A stretch of 64,000 bases of DNA, taken from contig OZ005619.1 of NCBI GenBank assembly GCA_963930655.1, positions 6,988,501 through 7,052,500 on the forward strand, read 5' to 3'. Under the pieces are notes generated by a model. The model was not told the origin of the DNA and ran no database searches. It worked only from the letters and a program-made list of their open reading frames with translations. Numbering within the stretch: the stretch's first letter is position 1; each line of letters opens with the position of its first letter. The stretch is from Myrica gale. Taxonomy: Eukaryota; Streptophyta; Magnoliopsida; Fagales; Myricaceae. The translations under genes and the position numbers were made by a program. This document shows, piece by piece, positions 1-9,579 of the stretch.

Positions 1-150
1 GCAAATGAAATTACGATGTTTTCAAGAGTGGCATGACATGTTCATTGCATAGAAAACATGAAAAGTTGTTTTATGCAAAAGAAAGAGAATTTATGTTATG
101 ATTAAGCCCGGAGGTTTTGGTTGAACACGTACTAAGTTAAGTGAGGTTCG

Positions 151-292
151 ACATCCATGCCGAGGGACGTTGTTCGTGAAGGATGGATGGATGGAACCTG
201 AGACATCCATGCCGAGGGACGTTGTTCGTGAAGGATGGATGGATGGACGCCCATACCGAGGGACGTTGTTCGTGAAGGATGGGTTAGTCCGT
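151..292 (+). repeat. Tandem repeat cassette inside LTR Z
   Basis: Two identical 44-bp units (151-194 and 203-246) and a third, variant unit (from 249) share the core CCGAGGGACGTTGTTCGTGA followed by AGGATGG. Equivalent CCGAAGGA...AAGGATGG cassettes occupy the same place in the other LTR families, between the two arms of the 13-bp inverted repeat. Confidence 0.85.
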
Positions 293-532
293 GAGGTATG
301 TGCAACCACACCGAAGGACAATGAGAAGGTGTGGCGCCTCCAAGGGTCGTGTCTAGCCATCAGGCCTGGGGCAACTACGGGCTAGCTCGACCAGATGTAA
401 GGTCTCCAAGGGAATTCGGGGACGGTTCCGAAGGGAACGCACAACCCTGACTTCAGGGGTCAAATGGAGCGAGCCCACGAGTAAGAGATACGAAATGGTT
501 GTGAATAGGCCAACAGTGGCACAAGTATGAAA

Positions 533-700
533 TGAATGATTTTCAAGGGCCAAGGGTCAATTTTATAAGCAAGAATGAAATGAATGATTTTCAAGGGCCA
601 AGGGCCAGTTTTACAAACAAGTACGAAAGAAAGATTTTTAAGGGCCAAGGGCCAATTTTACAAGCAAGTTTCAAGGGCCTGGGGCCAATTTCGAGATTTG
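533..700 (+). repeat. Tandem repeat (about 4 units) in LTR Z
   Basis: About four imperfect units carry the core TTTCAAGGGCCAAGGGCCAA and are separated by AAGCAAG-type spacers. The minus-strand Z LTR at the right end of the window shows only about one unit at the matching place (near 62938-63000), so copy number varies between members of the family. Confidence 0.75.
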
Positions 701-905
701 AAATGCATTTGAAAAGGCCGAGAGTGGCAAGGGATTTTAGTGCACGGCATGTGCATCACGGAGCATGCATATGCATCATGTTTTTATGCACTAACTCGTG
801 ATTTACAGTTTTGCATTTCTTATCTTATCGCTACAGTGTATTGAAGTAAGTATGCTTTTAAAGCTATGTTTTATTAAAGTCCATGTTTCAACTGTTGTTC
901 CTTAC

Positions 906-950
906 TGAGTCTTTCGACTCATAGTTTGTAAATCGTATCATTCCAGATCC
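906..950 (+). promoter_or_regulatory. Conserved LTR block: TGAGTC hairpin plus TATCATTCCAG
   Basis: TGAGTCTTTCGACTCA (906-921) is a 6-bp stem with a 4-nt loop. About 25 bp downstream lies GTATCATTCCAG, the right arm of an inverted repeat seen in the other LTRs. The left arm of this copy would lie outside the window. The role is unknown; an RNA-level function is an inference from its conservation. Confidence 0.6.
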
Positions 951-1330
951 ACAAGATAACTGGGGAGCAGAGGAGTATCTCACGTAGAAATCCTGGAAGT
1001 TTGGGGATTGGAGCCGGAGTTGGTGAACTCCGAGGTAGCACTTGGGAGTGCTGGTTTTGATCAAGTGGCAGTATGTTGCCCTAGTACATTTTGTATAAGT
1101 TGCGAACAAGTTGCAATGTATAGAGTTTTCTGAATTATGATGCGTATACCGAGAGGTTATGATCATTGAGCTTGTATCTCAGCCAACATGTGGATCCTGA
1201 GTGAGCCATCCTATGTGTAAAAAAAAAAAAAAAAAAATTCCGCTGTAAGAGTTAGTGTAAGCGCTGAAGTGTTCCCGGGGAATGCTCGCGGCTGTCACGG
1301 CCCCGTCGGGGTGGCATTCGGGGCGTGACA

Positions 1331-1899
1331 ATGTAAGAGATGTTAGTATGTGGTATTTCATTTAAAGTACAATTATTAAACTTTATAAGTTCTGAATTTT
1401 TCTTAAATATGCTTATTGTATATTAACTTATGATTTTGATTATTTTATTGTTAATTATACTATGTCTTTTGTTTAGTAACCTTAATCTTCATTAGGTGGA
1501 TTAAGTGTCTATATAGTGTGCTAAGCAAGAGGTCCATGTGGGGTGCATTGAAAGACAAAAGAGGAGGGAGATAGTGGTTCACGTGAAGCATAAGAAATAA
1601 AAAGAAAGAGACCAAGCATTAACTAGATGACATGACTTGTAGAGCATAGAAAGTCAAAAGAGAAGGTGGTAGGTGAAGTCACATGAGGCATAAGAAAGGA
1701 AAAGAAATAAAAGAGAGAAAATACAAGGCAATGGTAGGATGAAAAGAGAGTAGGTGTAGGCTGAAAAGTAAAAGTGGAATGGAAGGGAATTCACATGAAA
1801 GAGAGAAAGACAAAGGAATGAAAAGAGAGAAGACAAGACATTAAATGAGCTGAGCATGTCACATGGGCAAAACATGTAAGACTTTTCCCCCCTCATTTG
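1331..1899. other. No gene seen; A/T-rich, then purine-rich spacer
   Basis: The first part is A/T-rich. From about 1550 the plus strand becomes rich in AAGAGA-type purine runs. It may be the 5' (U3) end of the diverged LTR that follows, but no TGTGAG-type LTR start and no GTGTCGACAC palindromes are visible. Confidence 0.4.
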
Positions 1900-4413
1900 G
1901 TCGAGTATTTGGCTAAATTCAGCCTTGCCACTTTGCCTTTCACGCCTCTCCCTTTCCACACACATTCATTTCTCACTTAGTTGCACAAGAGAGCACACAA
2001 AGAGACAAACCGAGAGAGAAACCAAGAGGAGAAGAAGGAAAAGAAGAAGAAGAGGAAAGGAGAGGGGAGCTGTGAAGGAGATCAAGAAAGAGAACAAAGA
2101 AATTAGAAGAAAAGAAAGAAGAAGAGAGGAAAAAAAACAAGGTAAATTTGGCCTTTGGAGGATGAACTTGACCGAATGTTTTCTTACATGTTGTGTTCAT
2201 TCTTTATTTGAGATTTTCTTGTCTATAGATCTGTTGGTTGTCATGTAGTGTTGGGATGGTTGTGAAGTTGCTGGTGGTGGAGGATACATATGAAGGCCAT
2301 GGTTTTGGTTGGATGGAAGAATTGAAATATGTTGTAAGGATTTTAACATGCATGTATGATTTGAGATCCCTTGGCCGAATGTTGTGAACTGTTTGAAGTA
2401 AATTAGTTGTTGTATATTCTTGTGATTAGAGGTTGGGTAAATCTTTCGAGTGGCAAATAAGCTCCAAATTACTTGGAATTTTAATATGTTATGACAATAA
2501 GTGTCTCGGCAGTACCTAGAATGAGTTCTCCTTGAGGTTTAATAGAGGGGGAAAAAGAGAAAACAAATGGTCTTTAGTCCATACAAGGATAGGTTGTAAA
2601 TGGTGAAGCAAGGAAAGTAGAAGTAGGTTGCTGACTTGCAAGCTAAACCATAAGTATTGTTACTGACCTTCAAGATAGGTCTAAAAATCAATGTTCTTGA
2701 TGGAAAAAATTAGAGATAAAAGAACATGAAATTAGGTCAAGTCCTATAGGTCTCGGCAACAACTATATAGCATATTTCTTGAGGCTTAAGTGATGGAATT
2801 GATGGTCATTAGTCCATGCAAAGTAAGATTGGAAAATGTGGAACAAGGAGAATAGAATTCGACATGATAAAGGTTGCTGATTTGGTATGGAATCGTTGAT
2901 AAGGTTGAATCATTACGGATCCGATCTTGGATATTGAGGTTATGAAAGACGATGTTGTAAAATCAAGTTGAAATACCCTAGAAGTTCACTTAATTTGGAG
3001 TTGTTTAATGTGTATGATTGTTGTTGTTTTCAAAATTTGCTTTTATGAAAGCTAAAAATGTTTAAAAGAAATTTCACGTCTGATTTCATGTATGATTTCA
3101 CGTAAAGGAAATCCCATGTTTAAAGATACGGATTTTGAAACCGAGTACGTATATGAATACTTTTCTTTGAATGCTCATTCTTAAGCGTTAAGTAATGAAA
3201 GTAACTCGCTTGTAGGCGAAGACCCATTCTAAGCTCGAGAGGATCGAGGTAAGTGAAAACTTACTTTTTATGAAAACTGGAATGATACAAAACATGATTT
3301 TTAATGATCAAGCATGTCATGTTATTTATTATCATGCATGACACGTCATAAGTATTTACATGATTTTCTTGAAAGAAAAAGAAAGATTTGTGCAAATGAA
3401 AGTATGAAAGAGTTTTATGACAAGTTACGTTAAGGGGCTTTGGTCGGTACCTTACCATCAAGAAGGTGCATCCACTCCGAAGGACGAATGCGAGAAGGAT
3501 GGATGACACCTAAGGGCACCCATACCGAAGGACGAATGCGATAAGGATGGGTAGTCCTCGAGGTAAGTGCAACCACATTGAAGGACGAATGCGAGAAGGT
3601 GTGGACCTCTAAGGGTCGTGTCTACCCATCGGCCTGGGGCCACTTCAAGGGCTAGCTCAACAAGATGTTATGTCTCCAAGGGAAAAAAGGGGTGGTTCCA
3701 AGGGGAACACATAACCCTGACTTCAGGGGTTAAATGAAGCGTATGTAGCCCACAAGATAAGAGAGAATTCTATTCAAGGACCAAGTGTCATATTAAGTTC
3801 AAGTTTATGTTTTCAAGAGCAAGTGCATGTGCATATGCAAACATGAAGCATACATGCACATTACGATTCATGATCAGGTATGAACTACATTATGTTTACA
3901 AGTTCAAGTTCATGTTTACAAGCTCATGTTTATAAGTTCTTTTTCTTACTGAGTCGTTTGACTCACAGTTTTCAAAATGTATCATTCCAGATTTGCCAAG
4001 TGACAGGAGTCCTGAGGATTACCTGACTTAGTAAGTATTAGATTGTAATGTTGTTGGTCGTTGGCCTTTGGGAATGCCCTACGGGTCAGGAGTTGGAGAA
4101 TGCACAAGAAGCCCTAAGAGTACTTGATATCATATTGAGCCAACATGTTGCTAAACAATAATGTAATGTATATAAGGATTCAAGATGTAATGTAAGGACG
4201 TTATGAGTAAGTCGATATGAAGAGGTTTTGATGGAATCTCTTAGATCGTGTATCTCAGCCATGCAACCATGTTATGTTGTTTTAAAAAAATTAAAAAGAA
4301 AAAAATTCCGCTGCGAAATTAAGATTTCCACTGCAAGATTAAGAGTACGCGCTAGAACATTCATCGAGTGGATGTTCTCGGTTGTCATTAACCCCTTCAG
4401 GTTAGTCATGACA
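1900..4413 (+). mobile_element. Diverged Ty3/gypsy LTR remnant (LTR2)
   Basis: The order of blocks matches the younger LTRs. There is a purine-rich tract (about 1985-2140) followed by GGTAAATTTGGCC, then a short exon-like block ending GAG|GTAAGTGAAAA (near 3250). CTGGAATGATACA lies at 3277-3289, the CCGAAGGAC tandem cassette at about 3470-3600, the hairpin TGAGTCGTTTGACTCA at about 3955-3970 and TGTATCATTCCAG at 3978-3990. A terminal hairpin (4355-4377) precedes the end ...CATGACA at 4413. Its U5 end is closest to element H. It is clearly older than the X, Y and H LTRs. No partner LTR or primer site is visible, so it may be a solo LTR; the start is uncertain. Confidence 0.65.
3470..3605 (+). 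repeat. CCGAAGGACGAATGCGA tandem cassette in LTR2
   Basis: At least three units carry CGAAGGACGAATGCGA followed by (G/T)AAGG(A/T)(T/G)GG. This is the same cassette as in the other LTR families, with family-specific core sequence. Confidence 0.7.
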
Positions 4414-4606
4414 ATATTATACCTTCCTTAAGCCCACATTTGATCGACCCACCCCATTTTGAGACACAAAACTGGCCAGCCCCTTGTTCAGTGCCCATAG
4501 GAATTTTTCTAATTATTATTAATCATTAGGTTTCCAAAACCACGAAATGACATGGCTAAATGTAACACCCTCTCGCTTATTTCTAGCTTACCAGAGTATG
4601 AATATA

Positions 4607-5146
4607 TACTACAAGAAATATAATTTTAGGTGACAAAATTTTGGGTGTAAAACCAAATTTTATTACCTAAAGGTAACTTTCCATGACAAAATAATAATTT
4701 CATCACCCAAAAACATCAAGGAACGCCAAAATCGTCCGGACAGGTCAAAAACACGTTTGAACGTATTTCTAGTATGACGACATACACGCGTTGCGAATGA
4801 GTGATGATAAAAATCGTCAAAAAAACAAAATCTCGTCTGGACGAACAAGCTTTCATTTCGTCACATTGGATGAACCGTTCGCATCAGCTGTCCGAACGTA
4901 TAGAAAGTACGTTCGCACAACTCATGCAAACGGATGGACTGTACTGGGCATGACGATTTTCAAATTCACCACTATGGAACAAAACCGTTCGGAAGGTATT
5001 CTTCGAGCGATAGAAAACCAAAATCATCACCTAAAACCTTGGCTGATGGGCTTTAGGTGACAAACTGGTTTTGTCACCCAAAACAATAGCTGAGGGCATT
5101 TTAGGTGACAAATTTTTTTGTCACCCAAAGTCTGTTTCTTGTAGCG
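4607..5146. mobile_element. Non-autonomous CACTA-like transposon (540 bp)
   Basis: The left end TACTACAAGAAA and the right end TTTCTTGTAGCG match the CACTACAAGAAA / TTTCTTGTAGTG ends of plant CACTA (En/Spm) elements, each with one substitution. They are flanked by the 3-bp direct repeat ATA (4604-4606 and 5147-5149), the size CACTA elements produce. Subterminal repeats of the type AGGTGACAAA / TTTTGTCACC recur near both ends, as expected for transposase-binding arrays. No transposase is encoded, so it would depend on an autonomous element elsewhere. Confidence 0.85.
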
Positions 5147-5600
5147 ATAATAACAAAAATTAACATATATTTCTTTTGTTGTTCATGCCCTTTTTCTTCT
5201 TCTTTTTTTTTTTGTAAAAATGAAAATAAAAGGCAAGTTTTTTATTTTCTTTTTGTTTTGCCATCTTTTTATTTAGAATCACAATATTTATTGCTTTTGA
5301 TTATATACATTTTTGGTCAATTAATTTTAAGTTGCTTATATATATATACAATGAAAGTGAAGTACTTGTGAAAAAGTTCACTAAAACGTGGCAATATTTT
5401 AGCCTTGGGCTTGTTACGTTGATGGTTGCAATAGGTGTTTTTAAACCTCCTCCTTTCCGAATTAGCCCGCTACCATAGGTATCTTTTACGTTGATAGTTA
5501 TGTATTTTCACTGATGACTAATCTATGCCTACAATAAACTATATGGTTATATAGCCATAACCATGGTTAAAAAAAGTAATTTAAAGGGGCTGGAAGAATA
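5147..5600. other. A/T-rich stretch, no gene seen
   Basis: The sequence is low-complexity, T-rich then mixed A/T, with a short TA run near 5339-5348. It appears to be part of the old LTR remnant interrupted by the CACTA element. I see no conserved coding signal. Confidence 0.4.
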
Positions 5601-6650
5601 CTTGACGTCGTTCATGTTCATTGAAGTATAAAAAGAGAGCTTAAAGGCGACAGAGAAGAAAAGAAAAAGAACCAAGAAGAAAGCAACGGGCTTCCAAGGA
5701 AAAAAAGGGTAACGTAACAATAGTGTATAGAATATGATTGGTGCGTGAGTTTTGTTAAAGTTGCTGTTTATTTTTATATCCAGAAAGATTCTATCATTCC
5801 TCCTTGTATGGTTCTGAATTTTTTTTCTCTTTTTTTTTTTTTTTATATAACGTGTAGTATTCCATGAAACTTCTTTTTTATTACGTGTAGTGCCTTTTCA
5901 GGTGGTTGTTATAATTGGTTGATTGTGCTTCTTTCAATTATTTTTATACTTTTGTGACCAATGAGTTGAAATGATGTTGCATTACTTGGCTATTACTCTT
6001 TTTGTTGATACAATTAGCATAAGTTGACATAAATTCTTGCCTAACATATAGCATTAATCGTTTATTATTTTTATCAAGCCACTTTACATTAATTTGAACA
6101 TTGTGGTGGTTAAGAAAATAAAATGAATTAAGTGAAGCATGATGATACCGCTCACTAGAGGATGTGCAACCACTACCATAGTAAAAGGTGGCCACCTCTG
6201 AGAGGGTATGGAGCAGCGCACTACCCATAGTGTCCTGAGGAAGACGGAAATCACCAGATAGTCCCAAAAGATGGAGGAGAGGGACGCATAATCCTGACTC
6301 TAGGGGTAAATAGAGCGTGGGGGAGGTTAAAAAATGAACATCTTAATGAGATAGATAAAGGAAAACATAAGTGGGATCATATTACACGGCATTGTACATG
6401 TGCATTATTTTACCACGTTGTTATCATTTTTTGTAATCTTTCTTTTACTATACTGCTAATTATTGTTTAAGGCCTTGATCTCATTCCTAAATTTACTGAG
6501 TCCTTATGAATCATCCCTCCTTTATGTGTTTGTTGTCATGCTTGTGATTACTAGCATACCAGCATGATTATGTTCGATATCCTCCAGACTTTTCAGCATG
6601 GGAACTACCTCCTGACGGTTTAGATCCTAGTATGGGTCTCAAGTAACTTG

Positions 6651-7020
6651 GATGTAGTCATTGAGCATTTCTACACCTGTACACCTGTTGAGCCGTCACC
6701 TCCTCCTAAGATCATCGAGTTAGACGTACATCTCATACAATACTTTCTTGGTTTCTCTAACTTCGTAAAATCCAGAAACTCACACCACCCAGTCCACAGA
6801 TGTTTTGGGGTTACAAGAAAACATTATTCCTGGGCTTAAACTCTACTGAACACACACACTTTTCTTGCAAACATAGGGATGCCTATTGCCCAAAAAGCCC
6901 TAAAACCGACTGCAAGAACACATCTATAGGTTGCAGTATTCAGATAACAAGCGGGAATTTGAGGGCTATGAAACTTCTGAGCATTCATTCGAGAATGTAA
7001 GTCCCTTGTCTTTGTAGTCT
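6651..7020. other. No recognisable feature
   Basis: The sequence is mixed in composition, with only short chance reading frames. I recognise neither a repeat family nor a gene fragment here. Confidence 0.4.
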
Positions 7021-7310
7021 CTGGAAGCAAACAAAAAAAAACAAAAGAGAATGAGAAGGAGCCAAAAGAAAGGTAGAAATAAAGAGAAATAAATGAACAA
7101 AAGAGAGACAAAAAGACTAGAGAAAAATAGAATAAGAAGAGAGATAAAGAGGAAGAAAAAGAAGAGAAAGGAGAAAGAAAGATAAATAGATGATGGAGAA
7201 TAGAGGAGGAAAAAAATTAAAGAATAGGAAGAAGAAGACGAAAATATAGAAAAAGAAGAAGAAGAATAACAAAGAGGAGAAGAGGAAAAGAAGATAAAAG
7301 AAAAACAAAT
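7021..7310 (+). repeat. Purine-rich (A/G) tract, about 290 bp
   Basis: The plus strand is almost entirely A and G (AAAGAGA, AGAAGAAGA and similar words). It is imperfect low-complexity DNA. It ends abruptly at about 7311, where a transposon-end-like sequence starts. Confidence 0.7.
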
Positions 7311-7560
7311 GGGTTAATTATAAAAAGCCCCTCGAACCATACCACTTATTCTAAAATCCCCCTCCGAACTTGAACTCGTGCCAACTCGGCTCCATAAACT
7401 TACATAACTGTGTCAAACACGTTTTGAACCCAATTTTGATATTGTAGTACAACGTATTTTGTCACACGTGATAAACACGTGAGGTAACTCCTAATAAAAA
7501 TACGAAAATGCCCCCAATATAATGGAACGGGGTCCTTTTCATCCCCCGCATGGCTGCATT
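7311..7560 (+). mobile_element. DNA-transposon-end-like sequence, single end
   Basis: GGGTTAATTATAAAAAGCCC and the following pyrimidine-rich text (CCCCCTCCGAACTTGAACTC) resemble the long terminal inverted repeats of plant DNA transposons such as MULEs, next to a captured host-gene fragment. I did not find the matching inverted copy downstream, so this is one end at most. Confidence 0.35.
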
Positions 7561-7734
7561 GAAAGAGAGACTGTTTCGTAGTCTTCTTTTGTTTTTCCGG
7601 TTCCGGGTTTTTGTCGAACGTCTATGAGGTACTGAGAATCATTTGTGGATCTCTTTCCAAATTTCATGAATTTCTTTTCTCCGTTTCTATTTTCGTCGAT
7701 AGTTGTGTGTGAATAAGGGTGGATAGTTCGTTAT

Positions 7735-8049
7735 ATGGCAACGACAACAATATTCTCGTCTTTATGGAGGCGGAGGTCGCCGTCGTTGGAGGCATTCTTA
7801 GCTCCTATTAACTTGACCGACGTTGCTTTGGTTCAAACCCTAGCGTCGGTAGCCTCCGAGCTCGTATCCAAATTCTCGCCCAGTTCCTTCTTCTTCCAGT
7901 GCAAGAACTCCCGCTCCCCCATCCGAAGAATTAGAGTTAAGAGAGATCTTCGAGTTTTGAGAAGCAACATTCCATTTGTGGACAATATCCAAGAGATACT
8001 AGATCAACATTTAGTGGAGTTCTGGAGAGCTTTTGGAGAGGAATTATGA
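7735..8049 (+). pseudogene. PUB17-like U-box E3 ligase first-exon fragment
   Basis: The frame opens with ATG and reads MATTTIFSSLWRRRSPSLEA, then FLAPINLTDVALVQTLASVA. I recognise this from memory as very like the N-terminus of plant PUB17/ACRE276-type U-box/ARM-repeat E3 ubiquitin ligases, which act in immunity-related cell death. Similarity seems to hold to about residue 65 (near 7930). After that the protein no longer resembles the family, and neither the U-box nor the ARM repeats follow. The roughly 130 bp upstream look like an ordinary 5' UTR. The fragment sits between a transposon-end-like sequence and a MULE, which suggests transposon capture. It is only a broken copy. The family assignment is fairly likely; the exact parent is unknown. 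Confidence 0.5.
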
Positions 8050-8460
8050 AAGGTTCGGAGAGAATAAAAAGTTTCAAAAGGAAACTAATATTCATCTCGT
8101 CAGTAGGTAACCAGCGCTGTTGGAGACTCAGAGTGGAGAGGTGCAGGTGCAAATACAGATGGACAAGTTAATCTTCCCATCTATGAATCGGAGACAAGAG
8201 ATTGTATCATTGACAAGGGCTCATCATAGCTTTATATAGGCAATCGATATGAGAACAGAACACTACAAGTTAAGAAGAGAGAGGAAGTCGTACTGCAGAA
8301 GAAAAAGTTTATGAAGAAAAAGGTGATTCCTTTTCTTTCATCCCGTTGTGATTGTTTGCAACCCCAACACAACACATATCCCCGTCAACTTTTTCTTGTA
8401 CATGCGGAGGATGAAAGTGTAATATGTAAAACTTAAACAAACCTATGTTTAGTTTTTTAA
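8050..8460. other. Unassigned sequence between gene fragment and MULE
   Basis: No conserved product is recognised. It may be further captured or intronic sequence downstream of the PUB17-like fragment. Confidence 0.35.
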
Positions 8461-9579
8461 GGGAAATTAAATTTTTAGTGACTGGAATTTACCCTTTTAC
8501 AAATTTATAACTAGATTTATTTTTTTCCAATTTTAATCACTGAGATATGCCCCTTGTAACAAATTAGTCATTCTGTCTGTTGACCGTTGGTTTGACTAAC
8601 GGAAACTCTTGACACGTCATCAATCTTTGCCAATGTCAATAGACATTTCTACATCATTCATCTCCTTGGGCATCGATATACAAAACGACCCACAATTTTT
8701 CATTTTAGTCCAGCGATTTCACTTATGCAACGTTTTGAATCTTAACAAACCACACAGTTTTGAAACAAAACAAATCGCAACGTTTAGATAGGAATCACAA
8801 AAATCTCTAAGTTTTTTCATTCATCTGAATCCTCCCGTACCCCCAAATGAGAAACTCGAATAGATTCTTCTTCAATAGAAGCCCAACCCATTGCTGCGAT
8901 TTTGGATTTTGTGAAGCTTCTTGTGAAGCATACAAGCATCTGATTGTACTAAGGCAATCTTGCTAGTCTTTGTTAAACTCGTGTTCATCATTGTTACAAC
9001 ACCCAATTGTACTAGGGAAATAAAGTAATTTTATTTTGGACTCATGGCCATCTCATTTTCGATGGGAAGGTTTGAAAACGTGAATTATGTTGTTTATTAT
9101 GGTTACTCGTGTTCATTTTCTTGGTCATGTTGTTCATTATGTTTACTCGTGTCTATTTTCTTGGTGCGAGGTCGGTGGAAATAAAGAGAATATAATATTA
9201 GACTGTTACTGTGTACAATACCGATGCAAAGATCAAACTTTTGAAACAGCAGACCCACGCTATGCCCAGTAATGTCTAGAGGTAGGGACACTTTTTCTTG
9301 GAGCAAACAAAAATCACTTGTTTTGTTTTTGTTTTTTATTTTCTTCCTATCGTGTTGTACCATATTATAAAAGGAAGGTCCTTGGGTTTCAATTTAAAGA
9401 CTTCTTAATGGCTGGGTGATGTGTTGTCTTTTTCATACAACTTAAATAGTTGGACTTATTAGTACATGTGGTCCCACAATATATCATTCCATGTTTTAAC
9501 ACTGGACACACTTTGAAAGCATTTAATTTTGTCCGATCTGTTGGACTTACCTAGTTTTTATATTACTTTGTAGGAAATC

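Larger units (their letters stand above)
1..1330 (+). mobile_element. Ty3/gypsy LTR, family Z, 3' part (cut by window edge)
   Basis: The segment ends in GGGGCGTGACA, the same terminus as every gypsy LTR in this window, and no primer-binding site follows it, so it is a 3' LTR or a solo LTR. The right-hand copy on the minus strand (62303-64000) is the same family. Shared blocks are the TGAGTC/GACTCA hairpin at 906-921, the TATCATTCCAG block near 937-947, an A-tract near 1220-1238 followed by TTCCGCTG, and the terminal hairpin. The 5' part lies outside the window, so length and target duplication cannot be read. Confidence 0.8.
4561..6650 (+). mobile_element. Old gypsy-like LTR remnant, host of the CACTA element
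   Basis: TGTAACACCC at 4561 resembles an LTR start. Downstream I can match several blocks of the younger LTRs: a TATA-like GTATAAAAAGAG near 5626, a purine tract leading to GGGTAACG near 5640-5712, and a degraded cassette with a block like 'gacgcataatcctgactctaggggtaaa' (6271-6300, matching the younger LTRs' 'aacgcacaaccctgatgtcaggggtaaa'). A decayed TTACTGAGTC block lies near 6497. Both boundaries are uncertain and no LTR end is clear. It is the oldest LTR layer I can see here. Confidence 0.4.

Noticed and set aside
1217-1240. Poly-A run as the tail of a LINE, SINE or processed gene
   Set aside because: An A-tract at the same position occurs in the Z LTR at the right edge and in H, always followed by TCCGCTG. 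It is part of the LTR.
1925-2248. 107-codon frame rich in Arg, Lys and Glu
   Set aside because: It comes from the purine tract of an LTR leader. The equivalent tract in other LTRs is length-variable and does not keep a frame.
6648-7000. Short overlapping frames as a possible small gene
   Set aside because: They are chance frames of 60-90 codons with no recognisable domain and no conservation evidence.
7117-7308. Minus-strand frame encoding a Phe/Leu-rich, membrane-like peptide
   Set aside because: It is low-complexity purine-rich DNA read on the opposite strand. No start context or family supports a gene.
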